From contig CAKPKF010000002.1 in assembly GCA_934167175.1 (NCBI GenBank), positions 56,050 through 120,049 on the forward strand: 64,000 bases of DNA, written 5' to 3'. This document shows positions 41,035 through 49,467 of the stretch, piece by piece. The notes below the pieces were generated by a model. The model worked only from the letters and a program-made list of their open reading frames with translations, had not been told where the DNA came from and searched no databases. Source of the stretch: an uncultured Clostridia bacterium. GTDB lineage: Bacteria; Bacillota; Clostridia; TANB77; CAG-508. The position numbers and the translations under genes are program-made. Numbering within the stretch: position 1 is the stretch's first letter; every line of letters starts with the position of its first letter.

Positions 41035-42352
41035 ATGAAAGAAAAAATAGAGAAAACAGTTGCTTTTTATACATTGCGGATGCAAAGTAAATCAGTACGA
41101 AACAAATGCAATGATACAGCAATTTATTAAATGTAAATATAAAATACTAGATGTAAATGAAAAAGCAGATATATATGTTATAAACACATGCACAGTAACA
41201 AATATGTCAGATAGAAAATCTAGACAACTTTTAAGAAGAGCTAAGGAACATAATCCTAAAGCTCTTATTGTTGTATGTGGGTGTTATGCCCAAGTAGCTA
41301 AAAGTGAATTAGAAAAAATAGAAGAAATAGATTTAATATTAGGAATAAACGAAAAAAATAATATAGTAGAATATATAGAAAACTACCAAAAAGAGAAAAT
41401 GGAAAATGAACATATAGCAGATGTAATGAAACAAACAGAATTTATAGATTTTGGAGAAGTAACATATACAGACAAATCAAGAGCAGTTATAAAAGTTCAA
41501 GATGGATGTGATAGATTTTGTTCATATTGTATAATACCATATGCAAGAGGGAGAATTAGAAGTAGAAAAATAGAAAGTGTATTGAATGAAGTAAAAAGTA
41601 TATCTGAAAAAGGAATAAAAGAGGTTGTAATAACAGGTATACATGTAACATCATATGGAAGAGATTTAAAAGAAAATGTTGGATTAATTGATTTACTAGA
41701 AGCAATAAATAAAATAGATAAAATAAAAAGAATACGATTAAGCTCATTAGAACCAACAATAGTAACAGAAGAATTTGTAAAAAGATTAGTTAAATTGGAT
41801 AAAATTTGTGATCATTTTCATTTATCATTACAGAGTGGATGTGATGGAACACTTAAAAGAATGAATAGAAGATATACTACTAGTGAATTTAGAAAATGTG
41901 TAAAATTACTAAGAGAGGCATATCCAAATGTATCATTAACAACTGATATTATAGTTGGATTTCCAGGTGAAACTGATGCTGAATTTGAAGAAACATATAA
42001 ATTTTTAAAAGAAATGGACTTCTATAAAATGCATATATTTAAATATTCTAAAAGAGATGGAACAAAAGCAGCAGATATGCCAAATCAAGTAGATGGCAAT
42101 ATAAAAGACAAAAGAAGCAAGAAGCTTATAGCTTTATCTGACGAAAATGAAAAAGACAAAAATAAAAAATACATGGGAAAAGAAGTAGAGGTACTGTTTG
42201 AGAAAGAAGAAAACGGATTTGCTATAGGACATACTAAAAATTACATGTTAGTAAATGCAAAGAAAAAAGAAAATAAAAATGTAATAAATAAAATAGAAAA
42301 GGCAATTATTACTGATACTAAAGGAGTAGAATTGATAGGAATTTTGCTGTAA
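41035..42352 (+). CDS. mtaB: tRNA t6A37 methylthiotransferase MtaB, +1 frameshift
   Basis: MtaB is a radical-SAM enzyme that adds a methylthio group to t6A37 of tRNA. From ATG 41035 the first 14 residues are MKEKIEKTVAFYTL. A +1 shift at 41077 then gives GCKVNQYETNAM, with the first of three Cys for the auxiliary iron-sulfur cluster; NTCTVTN and CGCYAQ supply the others. The radical-SAM motif CDRFCSYC has Cys at about 158, 162 and 165. A TRAM-like C-terminus follows. The full length is about 438 residues. AAAGGA lies 11 bases before ATG 41035. The in-frame ATG at 41023 is too close to it. A second-frame start downstream of 41060 has no ribosome site and would lose conserved residues. Confidence 0.93.
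41077..41080 (+). other. +1 frameshift site CGGA in mtaB
   Basis: The incoming codons are ACA TTG CGG ATG. Omitting the C gives TTG GGA TGC AAA GTA AAT CAG, the family's L-G-C-K-V-N-Q. It is the 15th codon. Confidence 0.92.
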
Positions 42353-42406
42353 TAATGCTGTAACAAAAATGTAATAAAAACGTAAAAATAAAAAATAGAA
42401 TTTATA

Positions 42407-42435
42407 TTGAAAAAAATGTTATTTTATAGTATAAA
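42407..42435 (+). promoter_or_regulatory. Promoter
   Basis: TTGAAA (42407-42412), a 17-base spacer and TATAAA (42430-42435). Confidence 0.6.
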
Positions 42436-42469
42436 TAGTATAAACAGTTAAAACAAAGGAGGAAATGTG

Positions 42470-42844
42470 ATGGAAGGAAACGATCAAAACAGAGGATTCA
42501 ATGTAGGCAATGGAAATGAATTTAATGGTGGCGATGTAGTATACAATAATAATCAAGAAGGAATATATAAAACTATAAATTTCGGAACAGGTGAAACATA
42601 TAACACAAATAACGAACAAAAAGCAGAAGAGTTTAAGCCAGTAGAAAACAAAGCTAACCTACCAGCTAAAATAGGACTTTGGACAAAAATAAGAAACTTC
42701 TTATTTAGCGATATTGTTGTAACAGCAACTCCAGCACAAGAAGAATTCTTAAATAAAGTAGATGCTTTTGTTACACAAGAAGTAGACTTCAAAAAAGCAC
42801 ATAATTTCTTATTCCAAGAAATTAAATTATGGGGTAAAAAATAA
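42470..42844 (+). CDS. Hypothetical 124-residue protein
   Basis: The N-terminal 55 residues are Asn- and Gly-rich and look disordered (GFNVGNGNEFNGGDVVYNNN). The C-terminal 65 residues are better ordered (KIGLWTKIRNFLFSDIVVTATPAQEEFL). I chose ATG 42470 with GGAGG seven bases upstream; GTG 42467 is closer. I do not recognise the family. It has its own promoter and terminator, so it is probably well expressed. Confidence 0.75.
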   Translation: MEGNDQNRGFNVGNGNEFNGGDVVYNNNQEGIYKTINFGTGETYNTNNEQKAEEFKPVENKANLPAKIGLWTKIRNFLFSDIVVTATPAQEEFLNKVDAFVTQEVDFKKAHNFLFQEIKLWGKK

Positions 42845-42866
42845 TTAAATAAATGAGTTAAAAGCA

Positions 42867-42897
42867 GGCTAAACATTTAAGTGTTTAGTCTTTTTTT
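42867..42897 (+). terminator. Terminator
   Basis: The arms GGCTAAACA and TGTTTAGTC (one G-T pair) are followed by seven T. Confidence 0.85.
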
Positions 42898-42931
42898 ATC
42901 CATTTATTTTGAGTATAACTAAAAAATATTC

Positions 42932-42959
42932 TTGAAAAATGAAAAACATATGATATAAT
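42932..42959 (+). promoter_or_regulatory. Promoter of ruvA-rarA
   Basis: TTGAAA (42932-42937), a 16-base spacer and TATAAT (42954-42959). Confidence 0.7.
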
Positions 42960-42992
42960 CAAACAAAAATTTGTTTCGGAGGGATAAAGCTA

Positions 42993-43598
42993 ATGTTTGC
43001 ATATATAAAGGGAAAATTAGAAAGTAAGTTAAATAATTATATAGTCATAGATGTTGGAGGAATTGGATATAAAGTATTTATGTCTGAAAGCAATATAGAA
43101 AGATTGGGAGAATTGGGTGAAATAGTAAAAGTTCATACATATTATTATGTTAGAGAGGACAATATAAGTTTATATGGATTTATAACAAGTGAAGAACTTA
43201 GAATGTTTGAATTACTAATTGGAGTTAGCGGAATAGGGGCTAAGTCTGCTATTACAATGTTATCTAACATAAGTCCATCAAGTTTTGCATTGGCAGTAAT
43301 ATCAAATGATATATCTCAATTAATAAAAATACAAGGGATTGGTAAGAAGACAGCACAAAGAATTATATTGGAATTAAAAGATAAATTAAAAACAGAAGAA
43401 GCGGTTATGAATACTGAAAATAAGGAAATAAAGAATAAAATAGTAGAAGATAATAAGGTACAAGAAGCTATATCAGCATTACAAGTTTTAGGATATAATA
43501 GAAAAGAAATAGAAAAAGCACTTGAAAAAATAGAAAAAGATAACTTATCAATAGAAGATATTATAAGAAAGGCTTTAGCAATTTTAGGAAATAATTAG
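42993..43598 (+). CDS. ruvA: Holliday junction protein RuvA
   Basis: The 201-residue product has the N-terminal OB domain (MFAYIKGKLESKLNNYIVIDV), two helix-hairpin-helix motifs (FELLIGVSGIGAKSAITML and LIKIQGIGKKTAQRIILELKDK), a flexible linker and the C-terminal domain III that binds RuvB. RuvA tetramers hold the Holliday junction for RuvB. ruvB does not follow here; rarA does. GGAGG precedes ATG 42993. Confidence 0.95.
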   Translation: MFAYIKGKLESKLNNYIVIDVGGIGYKVFMSESNIERLGELGEIVKVHTYYYVREDNISLYGFITSEELRMFELLIGVSGIGAKSAITMLSNISPSSFALAVISNDISQLIKIQGIGKKTAQRIILELKDKLKTEEAVMNTENKEIKNKIVEDNKVQEAISALQVLGYNRKEIEKALEKIEKDNLSIEDIIRKALAILGNN

Positions 43599-43616
43599 AA
43601 GGGAAAGGCGATAAAA

Positions 43617-44865
43617 ATGGATTTATCTAAACCACTGGCATATAGAATGAGACCAAAAACATTAGAAGAATATGTTGGACAAGAACACATATTGGGAAAA
43701 GACAAAATCTTATATAGAACAATAAAGGCGGATCGATTATCAAGTATAATATTGTGGGGGCCTCCCGGATGCGGAAAAACATCACTAGCAAAAGTTATAA
43801 GTGAAATTACTAAATATAAATTTAATAGAATAAATGCTGTAACTGCAGGAATATCAGATATAAAAAAAGCAGTAGAAGAAACTCAAAATTTTATGTTTAA
43901 TCCATCAGGAAAATCTATTTTATTTATAGATGAAATACATAGATTTAACAAATTACAACAAGATGCATTATTACCATATGTAGAAAATGGTACTATAATA
44001 TTAATAGGAGCAACTACAGAAAATCCATATTTTGAGGTTAACAAGGCACTGATATCTAGATCAATGGTAATAAAACTAGAACCACTTACAAATGAAAATA
44101 TATACCAAATACTAAAAATGTCATTAGAAAGAGAAGAGGGGTTGCGGAAGTTATAATATAAAAATAGAAGATAGTACATTAAGGAAAATAGCAGAGGTAT
44201 CTAATGGTGATGTTAGAACAGCATTAAATGGATTAGAAGTTGCAGTGCTTACAACAGAAATATCAGCAGATGGGTATATTCATATAACAGATGAGATAAT
44301 AGCAGATAGTATAAGAAATAAGAAAATAATGTTTGATAAAAAGGGAGATAGTCATTATGATAATATATCAGCATTCATAAAATCTATGCGTGGCAGTGAT
44401 TCAGATGCTACTTTGTTTTATCTAGCAAGAGCTATAGAAGGAGGAGAAGATCCAGTATTTCTAGCAAGAAGGATAGTAATATGTGCAAGTGAAGATGTCG
44501 GAATGGCAAATCCTAATGCATTAGTAGTTGCAACATCAGCAATGCAAGCAGTTAATATGGTTGGTATGCCAGAGGCAAGAATAATATTGGCAGAGGCAGC
44601 TGTATATGTAGCAGAATCAGGAAAATCTAATGCATCTTACTTAGGAATAAATAAGGCATTAGAAGATGTAAAAAATAAAGATACTGGAACAATACCAATG
44701 CATATAAGAAATGCACCAATAGATGCAATGAAATTACATGGATATAATGATGGATATAAATATCCTCATGATTATCCAGGTCATATGGTGGAGCAACAAT
44801 ATTTACCGGATAAAATGCTTGGAGTCAAGTATTACATACCTGATGAAACTGCGAAACCAATATAA
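43617..44865 (+). CDS. rarA: Replication-associated recombination ATPase RarA, +1 frameshift
   Basis: RarA (MgsA) is an AAA+ clamp-loader-like ATPase acting at stalled forks. Frame one covers residues 1-176: PLAYRMRPKTLEEYVGQEH, Walker A GPPGCGKTS, Walker B IDEIHRFNKLQQDALLP and the arginine-finger region ENPYFEVNKALISRS, ending in REEGL. A +1 shift at 44145 continues with GSYNIKIEDSTLRKIAEVSNGDVRTALN, sensor 2 and the tetramerisation domain. The full product is about 415 residues. Without the shift it stops at 44156. A start at the internal ATG 44245 would not give a working ATPase. Confidence 0.94.
44145..44148 (+). other. +1 frameshift site CGGA in rarA
   Basis: The incoming codons are GGG TTG CGG AAG TTA TAA. 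Omitting the C gives TTG GGA AGT TAT AAT. It is codon 177. Confidence 0.88.
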
Positions 44866-44905
44866 AATAAAATTCATAATATTGAATAATTTAGAACAAT
44901 ATACA

Positions 44906-44947
44906 AACACTACTATAAAACAAGAGAGTTTAATAGTGGTGTTTTTT
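44906..44947 (+). terminator. Terminator of rarA, abutting the TSUP start
   Basis: The arms AACACTACTAT and ATAGTGGTGTT are followed by a T run (six T from 44942) that ends at the next gene's ATG. Confidence 0.75.
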
Positions 44948-45292
44948 ATGTGGAAAATATTTTTAATTGGTTTAAGTGCTGGATTTATTAATGGACTTTT
45001 TGCAACAGGTGGAGGTATGATATTAGTACCAGCATTTATATATTTTTTAAAATTAAACGAAAAAGAAGCAAGAGGTACATCTTTATTTGCAATATTGCCA
45101 ATGGTTATAACTAGTAGTGTATTTTACTATAATAATAATTATATAAATTGGAATATTGGAATTTTATGTGCAATAGGAGGTATAATAGGTGGAATACTAG
45201 GAGTGAAAATATTAAAAAAGATACCAGATAAAATATTGAGATTATTTTTTGCTTTTTTTCTTATATATGTAGCAGTGAAAATGATTGTTTAA
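44948..45292 (+). CDS. TauE/SafE (TSUP) family half-transporter, first copy
   Basis: The 114-residue product has four hydrophobic segments. It begins GLSAGFINGLFATGGGMILVP, the classic TSUP N-terminal motif. Typical TSUP proteins have two such halves in one chain of about 250 residues. Here the halves are two genes. The start is uncertain: ATG 44948 follows the terminator hairpin directly, and GTG 44936 or 44939 lies inside it with a weak AAGAGAG upstream. Family members move sulfite, sulfoacetate or other organic anions; the substrate is not inferable. Confidence 0.8.
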   Translation: MWKIFLIGLSAGFINGLFATGGGMILVPAFIYFLKLNEKEARGTSLFAILPMVITSSVFYYNNNYINWNIGILCAIGGIIGGILGVKILKKIPDKILRLFFAFFLIYVAVKMIV

Positions 45293-45312
45293 AATAATAA
45301 AGGAGAGAAAAG

Positions 45313-45699
45313 ATGAAAGAAGTTATTATAGGAATAATTTCAGGAATGGTAAGTGGAATTGGGATGGGAGGAGGAACCGTATTAATTTTATTATTGACTA
45401 TGTTTATGAATACGGAACAACATATAGCACAAGCTACTAATCTTATTTTTTTTGTGCCTACCTCTATTTCAGCTATTATAATGAATATAAAAGAAAAAAA
45501 TATAAATCTAAATATAGGTATTAAGGTGGCAATATTTGGTGTGATAGGAGCAATAGTAGGTTCTATGATATCTAATAAATTAGAAGTAAATGTGTTAAGG
45601 AAGTACTTTGGATTCTTTTTAGCAGTGGTAGGAAGTTATCAAATATATTTGCTTATGAAAGAGTATATTTTATATAAAAAGAGAGAAAATAAGAAATAA
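45313..45699 (+). CDS. TauE/SafE (TSUP) family half-transporter, second copy
   Basis: The 128-residue product has four hydrophobic segments. It starts GIISGMVSGIGMGGGTVLILL, repeating the glycine-rich motif of the first half. It follows the first copy by 20 bases, with AAAGGAGAG as ribosome site. Together the two would make a heterodimer equivalent to one full TSUP transporter. Neither has a broken end, so this looks like a genuine two-gene arrangement. Confidence 0.82.
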   Translation: MKEVIIGIISGMVSGIGMGGGTVLILLLTMFMNTEQHIAQATNLIFFVPTSISAIIMNIKEKNINLNIGIKVAIFGVIGAIVGSMISNKLEVNVLRKYFGFFLAVVGSYQIYLLMKEYILYKKRENKK

Positions 45700-45775
45700 T
45701 TGAACACATTAAAATATAGTTTATAGGTATTCTATTTTATAAAAACCTAAATATTAGTACAAGGAATGAGAAAAT

Positions 45776-45916
45776 ATGAACTTCTTTAAAGGTATGATTG
45801 TAGGAGGAGCTATTTCGGCAGGAATAGTTATGATGTATGCAGAAAATTCAAGCAGTAATAAGAAAAAAATAATGAAAAAAGGAAAACAATATATGAAAAA
45901 AATGGGAATAGTGTAA
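45776..45916 (+). CDS. Small membrane-associated protein, 46 residues
   Basis: ATG 45776 is preceded by AAGGAATGAG. The product MNFFKGMIVGGAISAGIVMM has one glycine-rich hydrophobic segment, then a Lys-rich cytoplasmic tail. This resembles the YtxH-like small envelope proteins, but the match is by pattern only. It is followed by a terminator. Confidence 0.6.
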   Translation: MNFFKGMIVGGAISAGIVMMYAENSSSNKKKIMKKGKQYMKKMGIV

Positions 45917-45935
45917 AATAGATAAGAAACTCTAA

Positions 45936-45980
45936 ACTAATAACCAATCTGAAAATTTCAGATTGGTTATTAGTTATTTA
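45936..45980. terminator. Bidirectional terminator
   Basis: Perfect 16-base arms (45936-45951 with 45959-45974) separate the small plus-strand gene from the convergent ligase gene. The right arm reaches the ligase stop codon. Confidence 0.85.
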
Positions 45981-47713
45981 TCTTGGTTTAAAATTCTTTT
46001 TATTTCTTCTTGCCTTTTAACTTTTTGAGTAGTTGTTTTTATAAGTTCTTCATCAGTAACGATTAATTCTCTTATATGTTTATAAGTAGGCATTGTTTTA
46101 TTTATATTTTTGATTTCCTTCCATATAACATCATGATACTTATCCTTTGGGGTATCTTTAAACATTTCTTTCATAACTTCAGGTTTGTATACAATTTTCA
46201 CGCAAAGTTTTAAATCTCCATTTGGTTCAGGTTTCCCATAAACAATATTTTCTGCTACAAAAGGAAGAGCAGATACTAGAATTTCTAATTCTTCAGGAAA
46301 GATGTTTTTACCATTTTTCAGAACTATTACATTCTTTTTTCTGCCTGATATAAAAAGATATCCATCATTATCAAAATACCCTAAATCCCCAGTATTAAAC
46401 CAACCATCTTTTAAAACTTTATTAGTTTCTTCATCGTTTTTGTAGTAACCTAACATTATATTAGGACCTTTTGCAAGTATTTCACCAATACCATTTTCAT
46501 CAGGTGATTCAATTTTTATTTCAACAGTGGGAAGAGGAAATCCTATAGAACCAGGCCTTTTATATTTGTCATTCTCAGCTGCTATAACAGGTGAAGTTTC
46601 AGTAAGTCCATATCCTTGTAACATATTTATACCAATATTAGTTAATCCTCTAATAGTATTAGGATCCATTGGTGCAGCACCATATACAATAACTCTTAAT
46701 TTTCCACCAAGTTTTTCTAAAATAGATTTAAAAAATACTCTTCGTAAATCAATGCCAATTTTTAATAAAGAATTAGATATAATTGTCATAAATTGAACTA
46801 ATTTATCTTTTTTACTTTCGGCTATTCCTTTTTGAATTTTCTTGTACATTGCTTCTAGCATTAAAGGAACACAAACTAATCCAGTTACTTCATACTCTTT
46901 TAAATTTTTGGAAATATATCGTAATCCATCACAAAATGCTATTGTGATTCCACAGGATAATCCATATAAAAAGGTAGTAGTAGATTCAAAAGTATGATGT
47001 AATGGCAAAAAAGAGAGAAATGTATCTTTTGATGTAACTTTTGCAATACAACCAATTGAATATAAGTTGGCACATATGTTAGCTTGTGATAATTTTACTA
47101 TTTTTGATATAGATGTGGTACCAGATGTAAAAAGCATTATAGACATTTTATTATTATCTATTTCCACATTATAAAAAGAATTATTGCCTTCAGATATAGA
47201 ATTTTTTCCATCTAATAATAATTTTGAATATGATAAAAAATTATAATGATTTTCACTAGAATCCATACATATAAAATATTTTAAATTGCTTGATTTATCA
47301 TTTCTTATTTTGGAGAAGATTTCGCTATATTTCTTATCAAAAATAACACAATCAGCTCCACTTCGGATTATAGAGCTTTCTATTTCATTATTCGGTAAAG
47401 ATTTATCAAGAGGAACAACAACCATACCTCCTATGGTAATAGCCAAATAGCTAACACACCATTCATAACGGTTAGGTGATATTATAGCAATTCTTTTTAT
47501 AGGTAAGTCTAATTTTAATAAAGAAGTGCCTAAAGAACATATATCGGAATTGAATTCCGAATAGGTTATACAAACAGGCGAATCGTCTTTAGGAGTTAAT
47601 TTATATTTAAAAGCAATTTTATCTCCATATAAATTGTTAGATGAAGAAATTAATTCTTTAAAATTAGCTATTTTTCTAAATTCGTATAATTTTTCTCTTG
47701 AGAATTCTTTCAT
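45974..47713 (-). CDS. AMP-dependent acyl-CoA ligase (FadD-like)
   Basis: The 579-residue product is an ANL-superfamily adenylate-forming enzyme. The P-loop reads LFTSGTTSISKIVKLSQ, so the usual GTTGxPK is changed to GTTSISK, but the catalytic Lys is kept. GYGLTETSP, NTGDLGYFD and KNGKNIFPEELE (hinge and C-terminal part) are typical of long-chain acyl-CoA synthetases. It activates a carboxylic acid, probably a fatty acid. I chose ATG 47713, eight bases after GGAGG. The TTG at 47728 overlaps that site. Confidence 0.88.
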   Translation of the reverse strand: MKEFSREKLYEFRKIANFKELISSSNNLYGDKIAFKYKLTPKDDSPVCITYSEFNSDICSLGTSLLKLDLPIKRIAIISPNRYEWCVSYLAITIGGMVVVPLDKSLPNNEIESSIIRSGADCVIFDKKYSEIFSKIRNDKSSNLKYFICMDSSENHYNFLSYSKLLLDGKNSISEGNNSFYNVEIDNNKMSIMLFTSGTTSISKIVKLSQANICANLYSIGCIAKVTSKDTFLSFLPLHHTFESTTTFLYGLSCGITIAFCDGLRYISKNLKEYEVTGLVCVPLMLEAMYKKIQKGIAESKKDKLVQFMTIISNSLLKIGIDLRRVFFKSILEKLGGKLRVIVYGAAPMDPNTIRGLTNIGINMLQGYGLTETSPVIAAENDKYKRPGSIGFPLPTVEIKIESPDENGIGEILAKGPNIMLGYYKNDEETNKVLKDGWFNTGDLGYFDNDGYLFISGRKKNVIVLKNGKNIFPEELEILVSALPFVAENIVYGKPEPNGDLKLCVKIVYKPEVMKEMFKDTPKDKYHDVIWKEIKNINKTMPTYKHIRELIVTDEELIKTTTQKVKRQEEIKRILNQDK

Positions 47714-47819
47714 ACAATAAACCTCCAAAGTAAATATCTATTATTTTATACCTTTTAAATAAAAATATCAAGATAAAGAGAAAAGTTGATTGAGCACTAG
47801 TAAAAATCAAAATAAAATA

Positions 47820-47858
47820 AACCTAATTAGTAAATGTTATATATCTAATAATTAGGTT
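47820..47858 (-). terminator. Terminator of the symporter gene
   Basis: On the minus strand, AACCTAATTA pairs with TAATTAGGTT, followed by TATTTTATTTTG. Confidence 0.65.
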
Positions 47859-47925
47859 CATCTAATTTATATAAAAAGCTATAATTGCTAGTCAGTTAAA
47901 TTTTATTCTAGCAGTCTAAATCTTC

Positions 47926-49209
47926 TTAATTTTGTTTACTTTCTACTATATCTTCTTGTGAAGTAGGTATCCAATCTTTGCCATCTACTACTCTTGTAAC
48001 TAACATAGATGATACGGTATCACCAACAACATTAAGCATAGTTGCTGGAGGATCTATTATAGTTGCTATCATTGTTAAAATAGGAAGAGCTGCAACTGGA
48101 TATCCAAGCATAGTTATAATAAGCATTTCTGAAATAGTTCCACCGCCAATTGGAACAGCTGTAACTAATAAATTGGCAAGCAATGCAATTCCTAGTATTC
48201 CAAAAATATCACCAGCAGTAGTCATAGATGTTCCAAACAAGTAAACTAGAAACATTATTTTGAATACAGAACCGATTATTGAACCATCTTTATGAAAACT
48301 AGTACCTAATGGAATTGTTGTTTCTGCAATATCCTCTGGAACTCCCATCTTTTTAGAACATTCTATATTAACAGGAATAGAAGCGGCACTAGAACATGTA
48401 CCAAGAGCTGTTAATGTTGATGGAATTACATTTTTCCAGAATAAAGAAAGACCTTTTTTCCCACCAGCGATAAATGCATAAATCGAATACATAATAAAAT
48501 AAAATGCTATTGCTACAAATGTGTAAATAAGGAATGTTTTTAGATAACCAACTGCAATTTGAGCTCCAAAGCTACCAACTAGTGAAGCAAAATAACATCC
48601 AAGTCCTATTGGAGCATAGTACATAATTATTTTTATAACATTATTTATAACTGTATTGGCTGAAACTAAAAAGTCTAGTACAGGTTTTCCAGTTTCTCCA
48701 GACATATTTATTGCTATTCCAAATATAATAGAGAATATTAAGAGTGCAATAATATTATCTTTTGATAATAATTTAGCAAAATCATTTACAGTTAATAATT
48801 GAACAGTTCTATCCATTATAGTTAAATCTTCTTCTTCATCTTCTTCAGTGGTTGTTGGTTCTTCAAAAGAAGACTTTATTGTTTCAGTATCTTGTGGATT
48901 TACTAATTTTACAAAATAAGTACTAGCAAAGCCAACTAAAACAGCGATAATTGAAGTTAAAACAAATACTGATACTATTGTTATCATAATTTTGCCAAGT
49001 CTTTTAGGTTGTTTCATTTTTGCTATTGATGTTGTAATTGTTAGGAAAATAAGTGGTACGATAACTACCAATAAAAGATTTAAGAATAAATCCCCGAAAG
49101 GACTAAGAATAGTTGCTTTTTCTTGGAATAAAATTCCTACGATTGCACCAACAATAATTGCAACTATTAAAATTATTGTTGATTTGTAATTTGATAAAAA
49201 TTTTTTCAT
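47926..49209 (-). CDS. Dicarboxylate/amino acid:cation symporter (DAACS)
   Basis: The 427-residue membrane protein has about eight transmembrane helices and re-entrant hairpins of the GltPh fold. Typical motifs are TTSIAKMKQPKRLGK near the second helix, the serine-rich hairpin GTCSSAASIPVN, IPLGTSFHKDGS and the C-terminal DPPATMLNVVGD. It imports glutamate, aspartate or C4-dicarboxylates with Na+ or H+. An acidic loop (EEPTTTEEDEEEDL, about residues 115-130) is longer than usual. The start ATG follows a GAGGTAG site. Confidence 0.92.
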   Translation of the reverse strand: MKKFLSNYKSTIILIVAIIVGAIVGILFQEKATILSPFGDLFLNLLLVVIVPLIFLTITTSIAKMKQPKRLGKIMITIVSVFVLTSIIAVLVGFASTYFVKLVNPQDTETIKSSFEEPTTTEEDEEEDLTIMDRTVQLLTVNDFAKLLSKDNIIALLIFSIIFGIAINMSGETGKPVLDFLVSANTVINNVIKIIMYYAPIGLGCYFASLVGSFGAQIAVGYLKTFLIYTFVAIAFYFIMYSIYAFIAGGKKGLSLFWKNVIPSTLTALGTCSSAASIPVNIECSKKMGVPEDIAETTIPLGTSFHKDGSIIGSVFKIMFLVYLFGTSMTTAGDIFGILGIALLANLLVTAVPIGGGTISEMLIITMLGYPVAALPILTMIATIIDPPATMLNVVGDTVSSMLVTRVVDGKDWIPTSQEDIVESKQN

Positions 49210-49467
49210 AATAATACTACCTCGTTCTTGTTTAAGGCAATTAGAAATATAATTATATCTCTAAGATTTTAAGCCATTATATAAGATTATTATGAAAAAA
49301 TCAATAGATAACTTAAATTTTACATAAAATTAAAAACTGAAAGTATGAAAATTATATGTTGAAAAATTTTAATAAAGTATATTATTTTGTTTCAATTTGT
49401 TTAAATTTTGGTAATGATATGATAATATAAAATTATAAAAAATTACAAGAACTAATGAGGAGGATGA

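Noticed and set aside
42482..42600. Other CGG or CGGA strings inside genes, such as TTC GGA
   Set aside because: They lie out of phase (C in codon position 2 or 3), so the ribosome never sees CGG as a codon.
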